A DNA stretch of 64,000 nucleotides from Eupeodes corollae (Eukaryota; Arthropoda; Insecta; Diptera; Syrphidae), in NCBI RefSeq assembly GCF_945859685.1, contig NC_079149.1:128180065-128244064 (forward strand). The letters run 5' to 3'. Positions 49,096 through 60,034 of the stretch are shown in pieces. How positions within the stretch are numbered: the stretch's first letter is position 1; every line of letters starts with the position of its first letter. The position numbers were made by a program, and so were the translations under genes. The notes under the pieces were generated by a model, which was not told the DNA's origin, searched no databases, and saw only the letters and a list, made by a program, of their open reading frames with translations.

Positions 49096-49401
49096 AAAAA
49101 TAAATTAAATGATGGCGCAACAGTCCGTTGAGAACTAGGGCCTAGTGGCTTACAACTCTCAACCATTCCTGTGTGCGAGTAATGTTGTCAGTAATGGAGG
49201 GGACCTACAGTTTGTATGCCCGAACGGTTAATTTGAGATAATACTTTTTTCATGACAAGAGTTACTCTTGGAGAATTTGTAAATTCCTCGCAAGAGGCAG
49301 TACCCGTTAAAAGACTTTAGATGGCATAGGCAGTGATCGAACCAAAGACCTCTGGCATAACAGTCCAACGCACTAACCATCATGCCACGGGTACCTACTA
49401 C
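49096..49401 (-). mobile_element. tRNA-derived SINE, full-length copy
   Basis: A perfect 12-bp duplication ATTTATTTCATT flanks it (49084-49095 and 49402-49413). On the minus strand the head has an RNA polymerase III A box-like TGGTTAGTGCG (49379-49369) and a B box GGTTCGATCAC (49343-49333) 25 bases apart, as in tRNA genes. A tRNA-unrelated body follows (AAGAGTAACTCTTGTCATGA... TGAGAGTTGTAAGCCACTAG), then an AT-rich tail. The length is 306 bp. Two further copies are in the window (40821-41059 and 54772-54857). It is not a real tRNA gene, because the anticodon arm and acceptor stem do not fold as one. Confidence 0.9.
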
Positions 49402-49943
49402 ATTTATTTCATTGTAAAGAGGAAAATATGCCATTAAAAATGTTGGTCATTGCTATGGTTGTAGCACCATTTTCTTTTTATGAAATGTTCTGTGACCAAA
49501 TTGCAAATTGGCAGCATTGCATATATTATATCTTTCACGAGGATCCAAACAAATAAGTCTACCTTGGTATTTCTTCACAACATCTCGGATGACCAATCGT
49601 AAGAAAACATTTATTACTGAAGCGTGTATCATACCATTTTCAGTAATGGCGTAGTTTTTACTTTTGCTTGTCGATTGTCAAAAGTTGACAGCTGACATTA
49701 TTTTAAATGAAACCTATTATTGGAGAACCTTCACCTATATTTCTAAGACGTTTACCTACCGAGTTATTTTTTCGTATGAAACCAGCGCCAATTCATTAAA
49801 CAATGATAACATTTGTTGACATATTAGGTAAGTTTACCAGTTTATATTTTCAAGATTTCTAAGAATTTACCAATTCGTATGTATTGACAGGATAGGAAAG
49901 TGAAATATACCTAAACAAAATTCACAGTTCGTTTTCACCTAAA

Positions 49944-50891
49944 AGCCTAGTACGCTGCTGATGCGAAACGAAATTTCCCATACAAAAATGACATGACGAA
50001 ATCATAAACGAAAAATTTCGCTGTGCTTTTCGTTTTTCAGTACGCTGCTGAACAACGAAATGTGTCATTTTAGTGGATAGCTGTACTAGATTTTTAAGTA
50101 CAATTATTCACTCTTTTCGTTGTCCATTTAATTGCCCGGCATATTAATTGCTTGCGAAATTTTGACGTTTAATTTATTTATTGAACAAAATTGTTTACAA
50201 ATTGAAATTGAAAAAAAATGTTTATTCGTGACTTTCGGTGTTTTTATTTGGATTTACCTTTGATTTAAAATTTAATAAAATGGATTTTGCTAATGGTTTC
50301 CAACATTGCGTTTCTGAATCGGAAACTCAGGATGTTATTGGTGATGTGCAAGAAGTGATGAAGACAAGCAGTGAACATCAACTTCCAAAAAATAAGCCGA
50401 AAAAAAAATGATTTCTCTCCGGAAGACAAAAAGAAACTGGCCCCGTTGGTCAAAACCAGTGAAGCTATTTGGAAGTTAGAGCATAGGCTTCACAAAGACA
50501 ATTCAGCCGTTGCGAGCCTCTGGAGTAATATAGCTATAGAAATGAAGAAAAAAAAAACAGGTAAATAATAAAATGTTAATAAATAGAATTCCGTATGTAA
50601 GCTTTTTTTTATTTCAGTTGAAGATTGCAGTGCAATGTGACGTTCCTAACGTGATAGCATGCGCTCCCACGTCACTAACAGGAACAAGAGGAAGTCGGGT
50701 TTTGAGGCCGATCTTGGCATTTCAGATCAAGGCGAGACATTACAGTGAGAATCCCAGGAGATAGGAAATTGTTTTTGACAGCTGACAGAACTCTCCACAA
50801 ATATTTTTCCGCTATGGTTTTCGTTTTCATTTTGCTCTGCACTTGGAGGCCGCCGAAAAAAAATCGTTTAACTTCAGCTGCGTACTAGGCT
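49944..50891 (+). mobile_element. PIF/Harbinger-like non-autonomous element carrying a MADF gene
   Basis: The left end reads AGCCTAGTACGCTGCTGATG. The right end, reverse-complemented, reads AGCCTAGTACGCAGCTGAAG (17/20). AAA lies directly outside both ends (49941-49943 and 50892-50894), compatible with a 3-bp duplication. A second copy of the end, AGTACGCTGCTGAACAACGA, lies inside at about 50039. The cargo is a MADF-type gene (separate entry). PIF/Harbinger elements typically encode a Myb/MADF-like DNA-binding protein beside the transposase, which supports the class. The transposase itself is absent. Confidence 0.7.
50280..50764 (+). pseudogene. MADF-domain protein, broken
   Basis: From ATG at 50280 the frame reads MDFANGFQHCVSESETQ. 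A length change in an A run (about 50400) shifts to DFSPEDKKKLAPLVKTSEAI then WKLEHRLHKDNSAVASLWSN and IAIEMKKKK. A GT-AG intron (50561-50617) leads to VEDCSAM-stop-RS-stop-RDSMRSHVTNRNKRKSG. The MADF consensus has a W and an L where the stops stand (CxxxWxxLRDxxxR...KSG), so both stops look like single-base changes. MADF domains bind DNA. The gene sits inside the PIF/Harbinger-like element and is inactive. Confidence 0.7.
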
Positions 50892-53316
50892 AAATAGTCA
50901 AACTAACACTTTGAAGGTTTTTTTCTTTTTTGAATTTTTTGATAAAAAATAAGAAATTGAATCTAAAAAATTCTATCCAGAGTTTTGACAGGAAAAACAA
51001 GAAATTAAATTTGAAATTTTACAACTATTTCCGAGAATATGGAAGTCTCCGAGATTTTAAAAATTGGTCAGTTTAAAATTCTAAAATCTCAGAGATTTCC
51101 ATTTTATCAAAAATACCAACAAAATTTTTCATAAAATTAATCACTTTTGCAGTCAGAAATCTGAGAATAAACTTTAATTAGTTATCGAAAAAAAAACAAT
51201 GAGAAAAAGCACTTTTGAACTATCCTTGCAATTACAAAATGTCTCCAAAAACTCATTGCTATTTGACACCCTTGAAGCTTAACAAAATGCACCAAGACTT
51301 TAAAAAACTCCCATTTTGCAAAACATAAATACATTTACATTTATAGAACTTTCTCATTTTTTTTGAACCAAACTATTTCAATTTTTTCGAAATCTCTGAC
51401 TACAATTTATGAACGGGTCTTTTATTTAAACTTGTGTTTTGCAATCTGGCAATACTTTTTTGGAGTTGCTCTTTTCGACAGCTGTCAGTTTACTTAAGAT
51501 TATTTTGGTTTAAATAGACTTTCTTCTAAATTTTCAAAATCATGCAAATTTATTAGAAAAATAATGTTTCGCCCAGCAGAGTCGGTAGTTTCAGCCAAAT
51601 TGCCTCTGTGAAGCAGTATTGAAAAACCCCGAAAAGATCCATCCGCCATCGCGCCCAACAATAGGTGCTTTGCCCACTCCATTGAAGAATAAAAAACCCA
51701 ACTCAAGCGGTGGCGTCCAATTGCTTTAAATCAGTTTTAATAAAAATCGGCAATAAATAACATTTAATTGCGTTTTATTTCCACTTAAAAACCACACTTT
51801 AAAAAAACAACACCCTTTTCTAATAAATCCTCGTAAATGAAAAGAAGCAAAACAGGTGAATAGGTGGGTAAATTAAAGTTGGAAAATATGTAGTTACGAT
51901 TTTAACTACTTCGCTGAAAAATTGTGTTTCCATATTATGTACCCATTACATTCTTTTTAAATAAAAAGCAAATCAACAAAATGTAGTTATGTTCTTTCGA
52001 TTCCTCAGATTTAAAAAGTGGACAATCTTTTGAAATCCACAAAAAAAAAATACCATCGATTTCGGACTTTTCAAAACCCTAAGTAAGTACCTAGACTACC
52101 TACGTACCGGAAAATATTGTATACAGAATTTAGAAACAGAAAACCGACAATTAGGTATAGATGCGATGAAAAAAGAATATTGCTTTTCATCAAAAAGAAA
52201 AACCTAACAACAACAAAAACAAAAAAAAACACACCTAGGTAGGTACATAGGTAAGTAAATAGAATAAGAAAATATTCCACCCAAACATGAATACACATTT
52301 AAATCCAACCAAAATGGCAGACATGTTTTGATAAATCCGGCCATTAGCCTACAAAAATAAAATAAAGAATACAAAATCTCTCAAAATCCATCAAAAGCAA
52401 TAACATCCAATTTTTTCATTTTTTCTTTTAATTTATTTAATTTTAGGGCAAATTCGGCAAAATTTTAAATATAAAATTGTGTGTAGCAACAAACAAAATT
52501 TAATAATTTTATTTCTTACGTCACTGTATATTTTTTATTATTTAAAAAGAAAGAAAAATAAAACTCAAAATCCGGTCTCACCCTTCTATGGAGAAGAGAA
52601 TAACGAGTAGGTTGTGGTTTTGGTGGTATTGTCATTAATTCGCCCAACTATCTAACAACTAGCACTCGTTTCATTGACCATCACCACCACTCCAACGAGT
52701 GGCAAAGGGAATTCCACAAATTAATTCCGATAGACAAAAGATTGCACAGAAAATATTTTTACAGTTAAGAAAATCCAAAACTCCAAAGTTCATCATTTTC
52801 TTATTTTTCTATTTGAATTTTTGCATAATCAATTCGTTGTCGTTTTTTTGCATGACTTTTTCGTGTGGTGAAAATATAAAAACGATAAAACGAATATAAA
52901 AATCTCTCATCAAAAATTGAGTGGATTATATTTTCATTCTTTTTCAATTTATTCGTCATCCACTTCCACTCAAATTGAACCGAATCCACCCAACACCATG
53001 ATAATAGTCTGGTTGCTTCTTACTCTACTCGTCATTTAATAATCGGTGACGAGTCAAGTTGAAGAAACGAAATGATTCACCAAAGCCCATGCCACCCTAT
53101 GTGCTAGAGTGAGACAAACATACAAAAACAACGAAATTCCCACTACATCCCCCATTTTAATTTTCTTTCGTTTAATTTTTGACAAATTGGAGCACCACTC
53201 AAGAATTTTTCTTTTTTTTTTTTCAAATGAAATTTTTTCGCACAAACTTTTTTAAACAACAAAATTACACTAATTTAAAACACAAACACATTTATTATAG
53301 ATAACCATGTTCTTAC
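50892..53316. other. AT-rich stretch, start of the mts first intron
   Basis: It lies directly 3' of mts exon 1 on the minus strand, so at least its right end is intron 1 of mts. No exon, RNA gene or bounded repeat was recognised. The minus-strand frame at 51500-51706 (68 codons) is slightly richer in G+C but has no motif I can name. Confidence 0.5.
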
Positions 53317-53418
53317 CTTATCACACAAAGTTTTCACTTGTGTCTCTGTCAACTGATTACATTCGTTCAGCTGCTCAATCCATTGATCCAGGTCTTTTGT
53401 GGTCGCTTTATCTTCCAT
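53317..53418 (-). CDS. mts: PP2A catalytic subunit (microtubule star), coding exon 1
   Basis: The exon encodes the first 34 residues of the protein phosphatase 2A catalytic subunit, a serine/threonine phosphatase that works with scaffold A and regulatory B subunits. It starts [10 protein letters not shown], contains [15 protein letters not shown] and ends TLCDK. The ATG at 53418-53416 is in a strong context (ACCACCATGG). The donor after codon 34 reads AAG|GTAAGA, at the same phase-0 position as exon 1 of animal PP2A genes (from knowledge of the family). The metal-binding and catalytic residues are encoded by later exons. I did not recognise any of those at lower coordinates in this window, so intron 1 may exceed 50 kb, or exon 2 may have escaped my reading. 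Confidence 0.95.
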
Positions 53419-53660
53419 GGTGGTAGAAGAAAAAGTCTCGTCGATCTTTGTCGATTCAATTTTGACTGATTTTATTTAACCGGCACGAGCGAAAAAATAT
53501 TTCCCGTAAAACACACACGAAAATGCGTTTTCTTTTTGCTTCCAAATCTCTCCGACGTCCGACCCAACGAACGAACGAAAACGATGAAAACGACAGCGAC
53601 AACGACAGATCCAAGGATGTGAAATCTAAATCTCAACTCAACACACTTTTTCCTGCTGTC
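53419..53660 (-). promoter_or_regulatory. mts: mts 5' UTR and probable promoter region
   Basis: The sequence directly upstream of the mts ATG, in minus-strand sense, is CGTT-rich and less AT-rich than its surroundings (CGTTCGTTCGTT-type runs around 53560-53600). That is usual for a fly 5' UTR or TATA-less promoter. No TATA box or precise start site can be assigned. Confidence 0.45.
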
Positions 53661-54771
53661 TCACTCTTTTGTCATAAAAATGGGGGGAATTAATAAAATA
53701 AACTTCCCTTTTCGATTTTTATTTTTTTTTCTCGTCTCGCACAAAAGTTGCAAATATTGAAATACTTTTTTTATTTAGTTGAATGCAAAATGGAAAACTC
53801 AAGAATTTTAATTTAAAAAATGAACACACAAAGTAGAAATAGAGTAGAAAAAAAGCAAAAGACAGTTAATTTATAATTAATACGATTAAATTTATGTTTT
53901 GATTAAAATTTTTATTTTTATGGAAATTATTCCCACATCGACTTCACGTTCAGGTTCACACACGCAACGCACTGAAACTGAGTTGAGTTGGTTTTTGGAT
54001 TCTTTTTTCTCCGTTCTGCTTCTGTATATCGGTCTTGCTTTTGACGAGTTTTGGTGGAAAATGGGCGACGACAACGGCAACGGGCGATCGTGGTAGTTTT
54101 TCTTTTTTCGGTTTCGATTGATTTTTCCTTGGTTAAGTTTAAGTGGTTCTCTTCTCGTTCTGGTTTATGGTTGGTTGTGGTTCTTGCCGAGGGGAGTGCG
54201 ACGCAACACGGAACGGAAAATTAGTTTCGATTCGATTTTTCTTTTTTGAATTATAGAATTAAAAAAGGGTTAGTTTGTTTTTGTTTTTCTATTATTTGCA
54301 ATTATTTTAAATGGGTACTTGCTGAAGGTTGTGATTTTATAGATTAGAATGACTTTCTGGCTGTCGAATGAGTTTATTTTTAGTAATTAATGTTTGTGTC
54401 TTTGTTGTAGAATCGCGGAGTGAAATTGCGGATAAACGAATTGTTTGAACTTCAGCAAGCACACTTGTACAAAATGGCCGATAATAAATTTTATTAGCCG
54501 AAGAAAAAGGAATGTGACGTCATATTAGTGGCGTTGCCTTTGAAAAGTGTCGTTGAGTAGAGAGTGACATCTGGGTGATTGATGGTAAAAGCTGGTATTT
54601 GTCGAAGAATGAATATGTTCAGTGCGAGTTTGAGGATATGTTAAGATAATGCCGGAGTTACACTTATTATTTTGGAATGGTCCTTTTCGCATTAATTTAG
54701 GGTTCAGTTATAGATAGTTAAGGTTGGTTATAGAGAGAATTGTAATTTCTGCTAGCAAGCATTTTACACAT
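53661..54771. other. Intergenic, upstream of mts
   Basis: No coding region is supported. Frames at 53892-54080 (-) and 53899-54096 (+) overlap and lack motifs. A CRE-like TGACGTCA core lies near 54511-54518 (GTGACGTCAT). Its significance is unknown. Confidence 0.4.
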
Positions 54772-54857
54772 CCCGGACAACATAACTATTACACTCGTTT
54801 TAGAGTTGTAAGGCACTAGGCCATAGTTCTCAACGGACTGTTGATCCATCTCATTTT
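54772..54857 (+). mobile_element. tRNA-derived SINE, copy 3, 3' end only
   Basis: AGAGTTGTAAGGCACTAGGC then CATAGTTCTCAACGGACTGT matches the 3' end of the SINE at 49096-49401 (AGAGTTGTAAGCCACTAGGC, CTAGTTCTCAACGGACTGTT), here on the plus strand. Weaker similarity begins at GGACAACAT near 54775. The tRNA-like head is absent, so it is a 5'-truncated copy. Confidence 0.75.
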
Positions 54858-56557
54858 AAACATATTACAGAGTTGACGGTTGAAAGCAAAAATGACAGTT
54901 GAGTATATAAAAAAAATGACACTTTAAGTTAAATAGTTTAGTTAAGAAACGTTACCATTAGTAAATACAATAATAGAAACACATGAAATTTAGCTATTGG
55001 AAATTTTGTTATCCACTTTTAATGACTCGTCCACTGAAACAACTTTTGCTGTCGGAGTGGGACCTTACTCTCCCTTTAATTGTAAAATATTTTATTCTAA
55101 AAATGAAGGAAAATTGTGACAAATGTTGTGGACGCCTGGTGAACTGCCTAGAGCTAGAATGCAAAAAGAAGATTAGTTAAAAGAAAGAAAAAAGAATATG
55201 TGAACATTCCCTGAGAGGGAAATTCAAAACATACATACCCGGTTGTGAAGAAATCCATGGATGAGAGCTCCAAATAGAAATTTTAGAAAGATCCTGAAAA
55301 AGACAAAAAACTATTATTTTTCGAGTTGAAATAGACCATTTCGGCCTTTCGGCCAAATGTCAATTTTGGACCTAGATAGAGATTTTTGAGGCAAAGAGAT
55401 GGATGTGTAATACATAATACTTGAGTTTCGACATGTACAATGTACAATAAATGAATTTTTCACGTGTCATTTTGTTTTGTTTTTTATTTGTTCAATGCGT
55501 ACTTTTTGTTTATGTTCATGTGACCGGTGATTCTTGTGTTTTATGTACAAACCGAAGTTAAACATCCAATTCTAAATTGAAAATAAGCAATGTAATTATA
55601 CCCTTAACCTTACACACCCTCTGCCTGTCGGATTTTGTTTGTAAGTTTTAGTACGTATTAATGGGGGAAGAATGAAGTTCGAATTCGAAGATAGAAAAAG
55701 ATGAATACAGAAATGGTGATTTTTGCTCACCACACTAATAAATGTAAGCAATATTAATATTGAGAGATGTGGTGAATCGGGTGATATTTTGTCCAGTTAT
55801 GTTGTTCATACGATACGATTTTTCGAATGTTTTTCCGGCAAGTGTCAAAGGTTTTGCTTTTTTGGAGATCGGGATTTTGACATCTAAGAGCAAAGGGGGG
55901 ATTCCGAAATCGATCGAAAAAGAGTTCGATTATGATATTGCTGTTTTATTCTTAGTTTTTTTTGTTTAATTTTTGGTTCATATATTTTGTTAATTTGATT
56001 TTGTTTTTCATGGATTTTTTTTGTTCATTTGAAAATGTTCAAATCTAAAAATAAAACTTCACGACCATGTTGAAAAAAGAAAGAGTTTATTTTTTTTGCT
56101 TTGTTTCAGGTTCAGCTGAGTGAAACGATGATTTTTTAAAGAAATTTTTTAGGGGTGCAGATGGTAGCTGATTTTCAAGGATGGTAAGGACATGATTTCC
56201 ACTGGAACGACAACGTGTTTGGGAAAATCCAAACATGGCCTAAGGATTTGTATTGTTGGATGGGTAATGGCCACACTGCAATAACACCGACAGTGCCTTT
56301 TGAGGTGGTGAACGTCCGTCCGTACGGGAATAAGATCCCCCACATCCGACGAGCAGACACTCCTCATAGCAAGCAGGCCCTTGTTCCTGGTGTTCCTTTT
56401 TCCTTTTCCAGATGTTCCTGCCACGGTATGGTAGTTTTACTAACTCATCGACTTATCCTAATCCACTCTCCTCTCCCCTCCACTAACCAGCAACACAAAA
56501 TTAAACTTTATACAAACAAATAACGAAGAGCTTTAAGAACAAGCTGAGTTTGTGTTT

Positions 56558-56604
56558 TGACACAAACTAAACGATCACCCAAACCAATTCCTTAGTTTGT
56601 GTCA
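56558..56604. repeat. 13-bp perfect inverted repeat (hairpin)
   Basis: TGACACAAACTAA at 56558-56570 pairs exactly with TTAGTTTGTGTCA at 56592-56604, across a 21-base loop. It has no T-run or gene context to call it a terminator. It could be a small MITE remnant. Confidence 0.7.
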
Positions 56605-56623
56605 CAAGGAATTTTAGGTAACT

Positions 56624-56860
56624 GCGCGCACATTCAACTAAATCGTTGAAAAATTTTCTTTAAGTGCAAGAGAGAATAAAATGAGTCAATGTTTTCCTTT
56701 CACAAAAAATTCTGAGGGAAGAGTACCACCTTACATCTCAATTTCACTAGTTTTCTCTTTCATACATTGATTGCGAAAATTTATTAGTTGATTAAACCCA
56801 TAAAAAAATGTCTGTATCCTACTATGATGCACGTAAGTGCGCGCACATGCAACTAAATAG
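56624..56860 (+). repeat. Two direct GCGCGCACAT.CAACTAAAT motifs, left of the lace copy
   Basis: 56624-56643 reads GCGCGCACATTCAACTAAAT and 56839-56858 reads GCGCGCACATGCAACTAAAT, a direct repeat with one mismatch. Related motifs in opposite orientation lie right of the lace-like pseudogene (58702-58718 and 58760-58775). Confidence 0.65.
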
Positions 56861-57030
56861 TTTCTTTGGTATGCATGTATTAGTGCATTTCAGTCGAATG
56901 ATTCTTTAAAGTGTGACGAGGCTAGTAGGATACTTCCATACGCGCAGAATAATATATCTTTCTCGTAAGTTTGTTTTCATAATTTAATTTGCTACTTTTT
57001 AAACGTCAAATGTATTTATGCACTGAAAGG

Positions 57031-58204
57031 CGATGGTTATTCGCGTCTCACAAATGGGAATGTCAAGAGTAAAACAACGCTGTCGCCGTCGAATGCTATC
57101 AACCAGACTGCAAATGGAAATGTATGCAATAAAGAGTAACATAAACAACACTGAAACGGAAAAGCAACCACAGGAGCAGCAGTATCAGGAAGAGGAGGAT
57201 TCTATGATGATCCTAATCGGAGCAAATCTTCATTCGAAAAGGTTCCTCTACACACAGCCTTCCTAGTATATCTTGGCTTTTACCTGCTCATGATATTGGG
57301 CTACATCAATCAATTGATGTGTGCCCCAAAAGTAGCTAAAAAAATAATCAAGAGGTAAGGTGACGATTTGAATCGATTTGTAATTCACGAACTGACAGAC
57401 TGAATCTGAAATTCCATTTTTTTCCAGGGCTATGTTACGCTATACGATGCCTTCGTGGGCTTCTATTCAGGGTATGTCTATCGGAAGGTCCGAGGTTGCT
57501 GGAATTTCCCAATTTGCAGATCGCATTACCAAGGATTACGGTTGGACATTTGAGTTCACTTTAAAAGAAACAAGATGCTTGAACAGCGTTGCAGAACAGA
57601 CGGCTTGGCTTTAGGTAGTCCCCGTTATGAAATTGGAGTGTTCGATTGTCCGAAGTTATTGTATTGAAAAAGAAATACAAACCTTATTTGTATTTGTATG
57701 AGACGCATAGTGTGGTAGCGATGGGACCAAATGGTCGCGGTATTGTCGACTATTATGGCGCCGATCCGAAAGATGTTGATATTCTAATGGGAAAATTTAA
57801 AAAAAACTTTGGCAGTGCTGGTGGTTTTATTGCTGGAACAAAGGTAAAGATTTATTAATAGGTGTCAATCGTATCCAAAACAAATTCATTGTGTTTAAAT
57901 ATTTTGTTTTTTGTTTTTTCTTGGTGGTCTGCTAAATGTTTGGTTTTATAATAAAAAAATATATAACTTTTCTCTTCTAAAATATATTAGTTATCCCAAG
58001 CGTTCACTTTGAGTCGAATATTATTTGATTATTTATTTGTAAAATGTGAATTATATATATTTTATTATTTTATTTAACAGAGCTGTAGGTCGTACACAAA
58101 CTTTCCGTAAGGTAACGGTTGTTGGAGTTGGGTTTCCTGCCACTCCAATTGTGGAAGGACGTACATATACGCTTAAGAGCAGTTTGATTATGCCTTACAA
58201 GTGA
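57031..58204 (+). pseudogene. lace: lace-like serine palmitoyltransferase subunit 2 pseudogene, introns retained
   Basis: SPT subunit 2 joins serine and palmitoyl-CoA in sphingolipid synthesis in the ER. The copy has three blocks. 57031-57354 encodes the N-terminus and membrane segment (VPLHTAFLVYLGFYLLMIL, GYINQLM). 57428-57843, after a 73-bp GT-AG intron, encodes GYVTLYDAFVGFYSGYVYRK, DYGWTFEFTLKETRCLN and, after deletions, [14 protein letters not shown] then [20 protein letters not shown]. 58081-58204 encodes GFPATPIVEG near the C-terminus. In-frame stops lie near 57137 and 57152, there is a one-base loss before the first intron, and large internal deletions are present. The cofactor-site DEAHS is YETHS, and the TFTKSFG lysine loop is KFKKNFG (lysine kept). 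Retained introns show it arose by DNA duplication, not retroposition. Confidence 0.9.
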
Positions 58205-59950
58205 TTGATGAAATAAGTAATTCAGTAATCAGTTGGCCTAAAAGTATTCATGTAAAGTAAGAAAATCTAATACAATTACTAAAGATCTATTATATTTCTA
58301 TCACTTAAAATAAATAAGTAAAGCAAAATTGAAAGATGTTTTATTTTCATCGCAGTAGAAAAAAGCGGAGGTCTAGATAAATTGTTTGAAATTGCCCTTT
58401 TACAAGGCGTTGTGACTTTAACGGGAGAACATAATATTGCCTTTTGCTTGCAGGTTTATTCCTTCTTTTTAATTCAAACGCGCATATAAGTGCCATTTCG
58501 TAAAAATCCATGCCTGAAAATTTTATTGAATTTCAAAAAACAAAAAATATATTTTATATAATTTTGTAATTTTTTTCTACTCTTTTCTTTCATAAGCAAA
58601 AGAGTAGGACAAATTTGAAACTATTTTGTTTCGTGTATATGAGATAGAAATAGTGAATAAATGTTTTCTGTGTATTGGTTTATTTCGTTGATTACTTTTG
58701 GAGTTGCTTATGTGCGCGATGTTTGGGCAACTGACGATCAAACTATTTGGTTTCGAAAAAGTTGCAAGTGCGCGCCTAGCCTTAATGACATTAAACGATT
58801 CCAACCGCCCTTTTAAAAATTAGATACCATTTGTTCAATAAAGTGTACATATATAGTAATTAATTCCGCTTCAAGCTGGTAAAGGCTATTTGACATCTGT
58901 CAAACTCAGTTGGCATATGAAGTATTATAACTTTAGCGAAATGTTTGTGATTTATGAAAATGCATCACTCAGCAATCGAATAACATGAGAAAATTATTAA
59001 AACTTATTACAAAAATTGGTCACTCAAAAGGAGCCACTGTTCACACAAAACGATATGATTATGGTCATCATAATTAAACAACTACATGCGATCAATCGGT
59101 AAAATTGCGAAGAAAATTTAAAAAGTAAAAACCGTGTGACTGATGTCAAAAGGCCAGTTCATAACTTCTGGAAGAAATCCTGACTGGAATATCCATTGAA
59201 AGGCGATAAGTTGAACTGATGATCTCTTGTCACAACACAATCTTAATAAGAGCAAAGAAGAAAGTTGCAAAACAGTTTAAAAAAAAGTACGTATGCTACT
59301 GTCGGAAAAAGACCAGTGTAGTAACAATATGAGTATTCACTGGAAAAGACTTCAGGACTTAATGACAAAGTTTAAACATTTGATGAGAATATCGTCATGA
59401 AGAAAATAACGCTGCGAGTGTTATTTAAATGTACTTAATTGAATTTAATTCAAGTTTCAGCATTTTTAACTCACAAATTTCAGTGATCAAACTGAGTTTT
59501 ATGTTTGTTAACATATTCAAACCAACTATTAAACATTAATATGCCTCTAAAATCTATTATTTTCTTAAAACACTTTTCTTGTAAATGATATTTCTCTACT
59601 TCAGAATGTAATAACTATTTCATTTAAAATTAAACAAAAAGATTTCAAAAGAATCACGGTATTTGCATTATACTCATTTTACAAATTCTACGTCTTCTTT
59701 CTTTTCTCTCAAGTATGAGACGTCAAAACTTGCTTTGTTTTTAATTAAATGTCAAAAAAGAATGTAATGTGAACAATGTAAACAAAAAGTCATAAGTTGA
59801 TATGTACAGTGGCCCTTATAATTTTAAACTGCCATCTGTTGTTCATAATTAAGAAACTTACAACCAAAATAAAAAAAATGCAATTAAAATTCGGAACGAA
59901 ACAAAATGAAAAACAAAACAGAAAAAACTGCAGCCAACTTCGGTCCCTTC
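58205..59950. other. Intergenic between the lace-like pseudogene and Rack1
   Basis: AT-rich with no supported gene. Inverted copies of the GCGCACAT..CAACT motif lie at 58702-58718 and 58760-58775. 59060-59420 has a faintly transposase-like texture (interrupted basic segments), but no motif is clear enough to call. Confidence 0.4.
58702..58775 (-). repeat. Inverted GCGCACAT/GCGCGCAC...CAACT motifs, right of the lace copy
   Basis: 58702-58718 reads AGTTGCTTATGTGCGCG and 58760-58775 reads AGTTGCAAGTGCGCGC. Both are reverse-oriented relatives of GCGCGCACATGCAACT on the left side. Together the four motifs bracket the lace-like pseudogene in inverted orientation. Confidence 0.55.
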
Positions 59951-59958
59951 AAATTTTT

Positions 59959-59970
59959 CCTTCTTTTTCG
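59959..59970 (+). promoter_or_regulatory. Rack1: Candidate TCT initiator / 5' TOP start of Rack1
   Basis: CCTTCTTTTTCG fits the polypyrimidine TCT initiator (YYC+1TTTYY) that fly ribosomal-protein and related translation genes use in place of TATA. The predicted start would be C at 59963, giving a 5' UTR of about 72 bases. RACK1 is a ribosome component and its mRNA is a TOP mRNA in animals. The assignment is inferred from the motif and its position. Confidence 0.5.
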
Positions 59971-60034
59971 TCAAACTTTTTCCTTGAGTTGACGCGTGTC
60001 GCTAACGCTCCGGCAAAAGTAAATTCAATAAATT

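Larger units (their letters stand above)
54858..57030. other. Intergenic; one less AT-rich unassigned block
   Basis: Mostly AT-rich. The block 56210-56430 is richer in G+C and open on both strands (plus 56215-56523, minus 56424-56149), but neither translation matches a family I can name. A 13-base perfect inverted repeat lies at 56558-56604. GCGCGCACAT-containing motifs lie at 56624 and 56839 (see the repeat entries). Confidence 0.4.

Noticed and set aside
49330..49380. tRNA gene suggested by A and B boxes
   Set aside because: The boxes belong to a SINE head. A 12-bp target duplication, a tRNA-unrelated body and further truncated copies explain it better.
59060..59420. Possible degenerate transposase
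   Set aside because: The texture is suggestive, but no catalytic or helix-turn-helix motif is readable and no TIRs were found.
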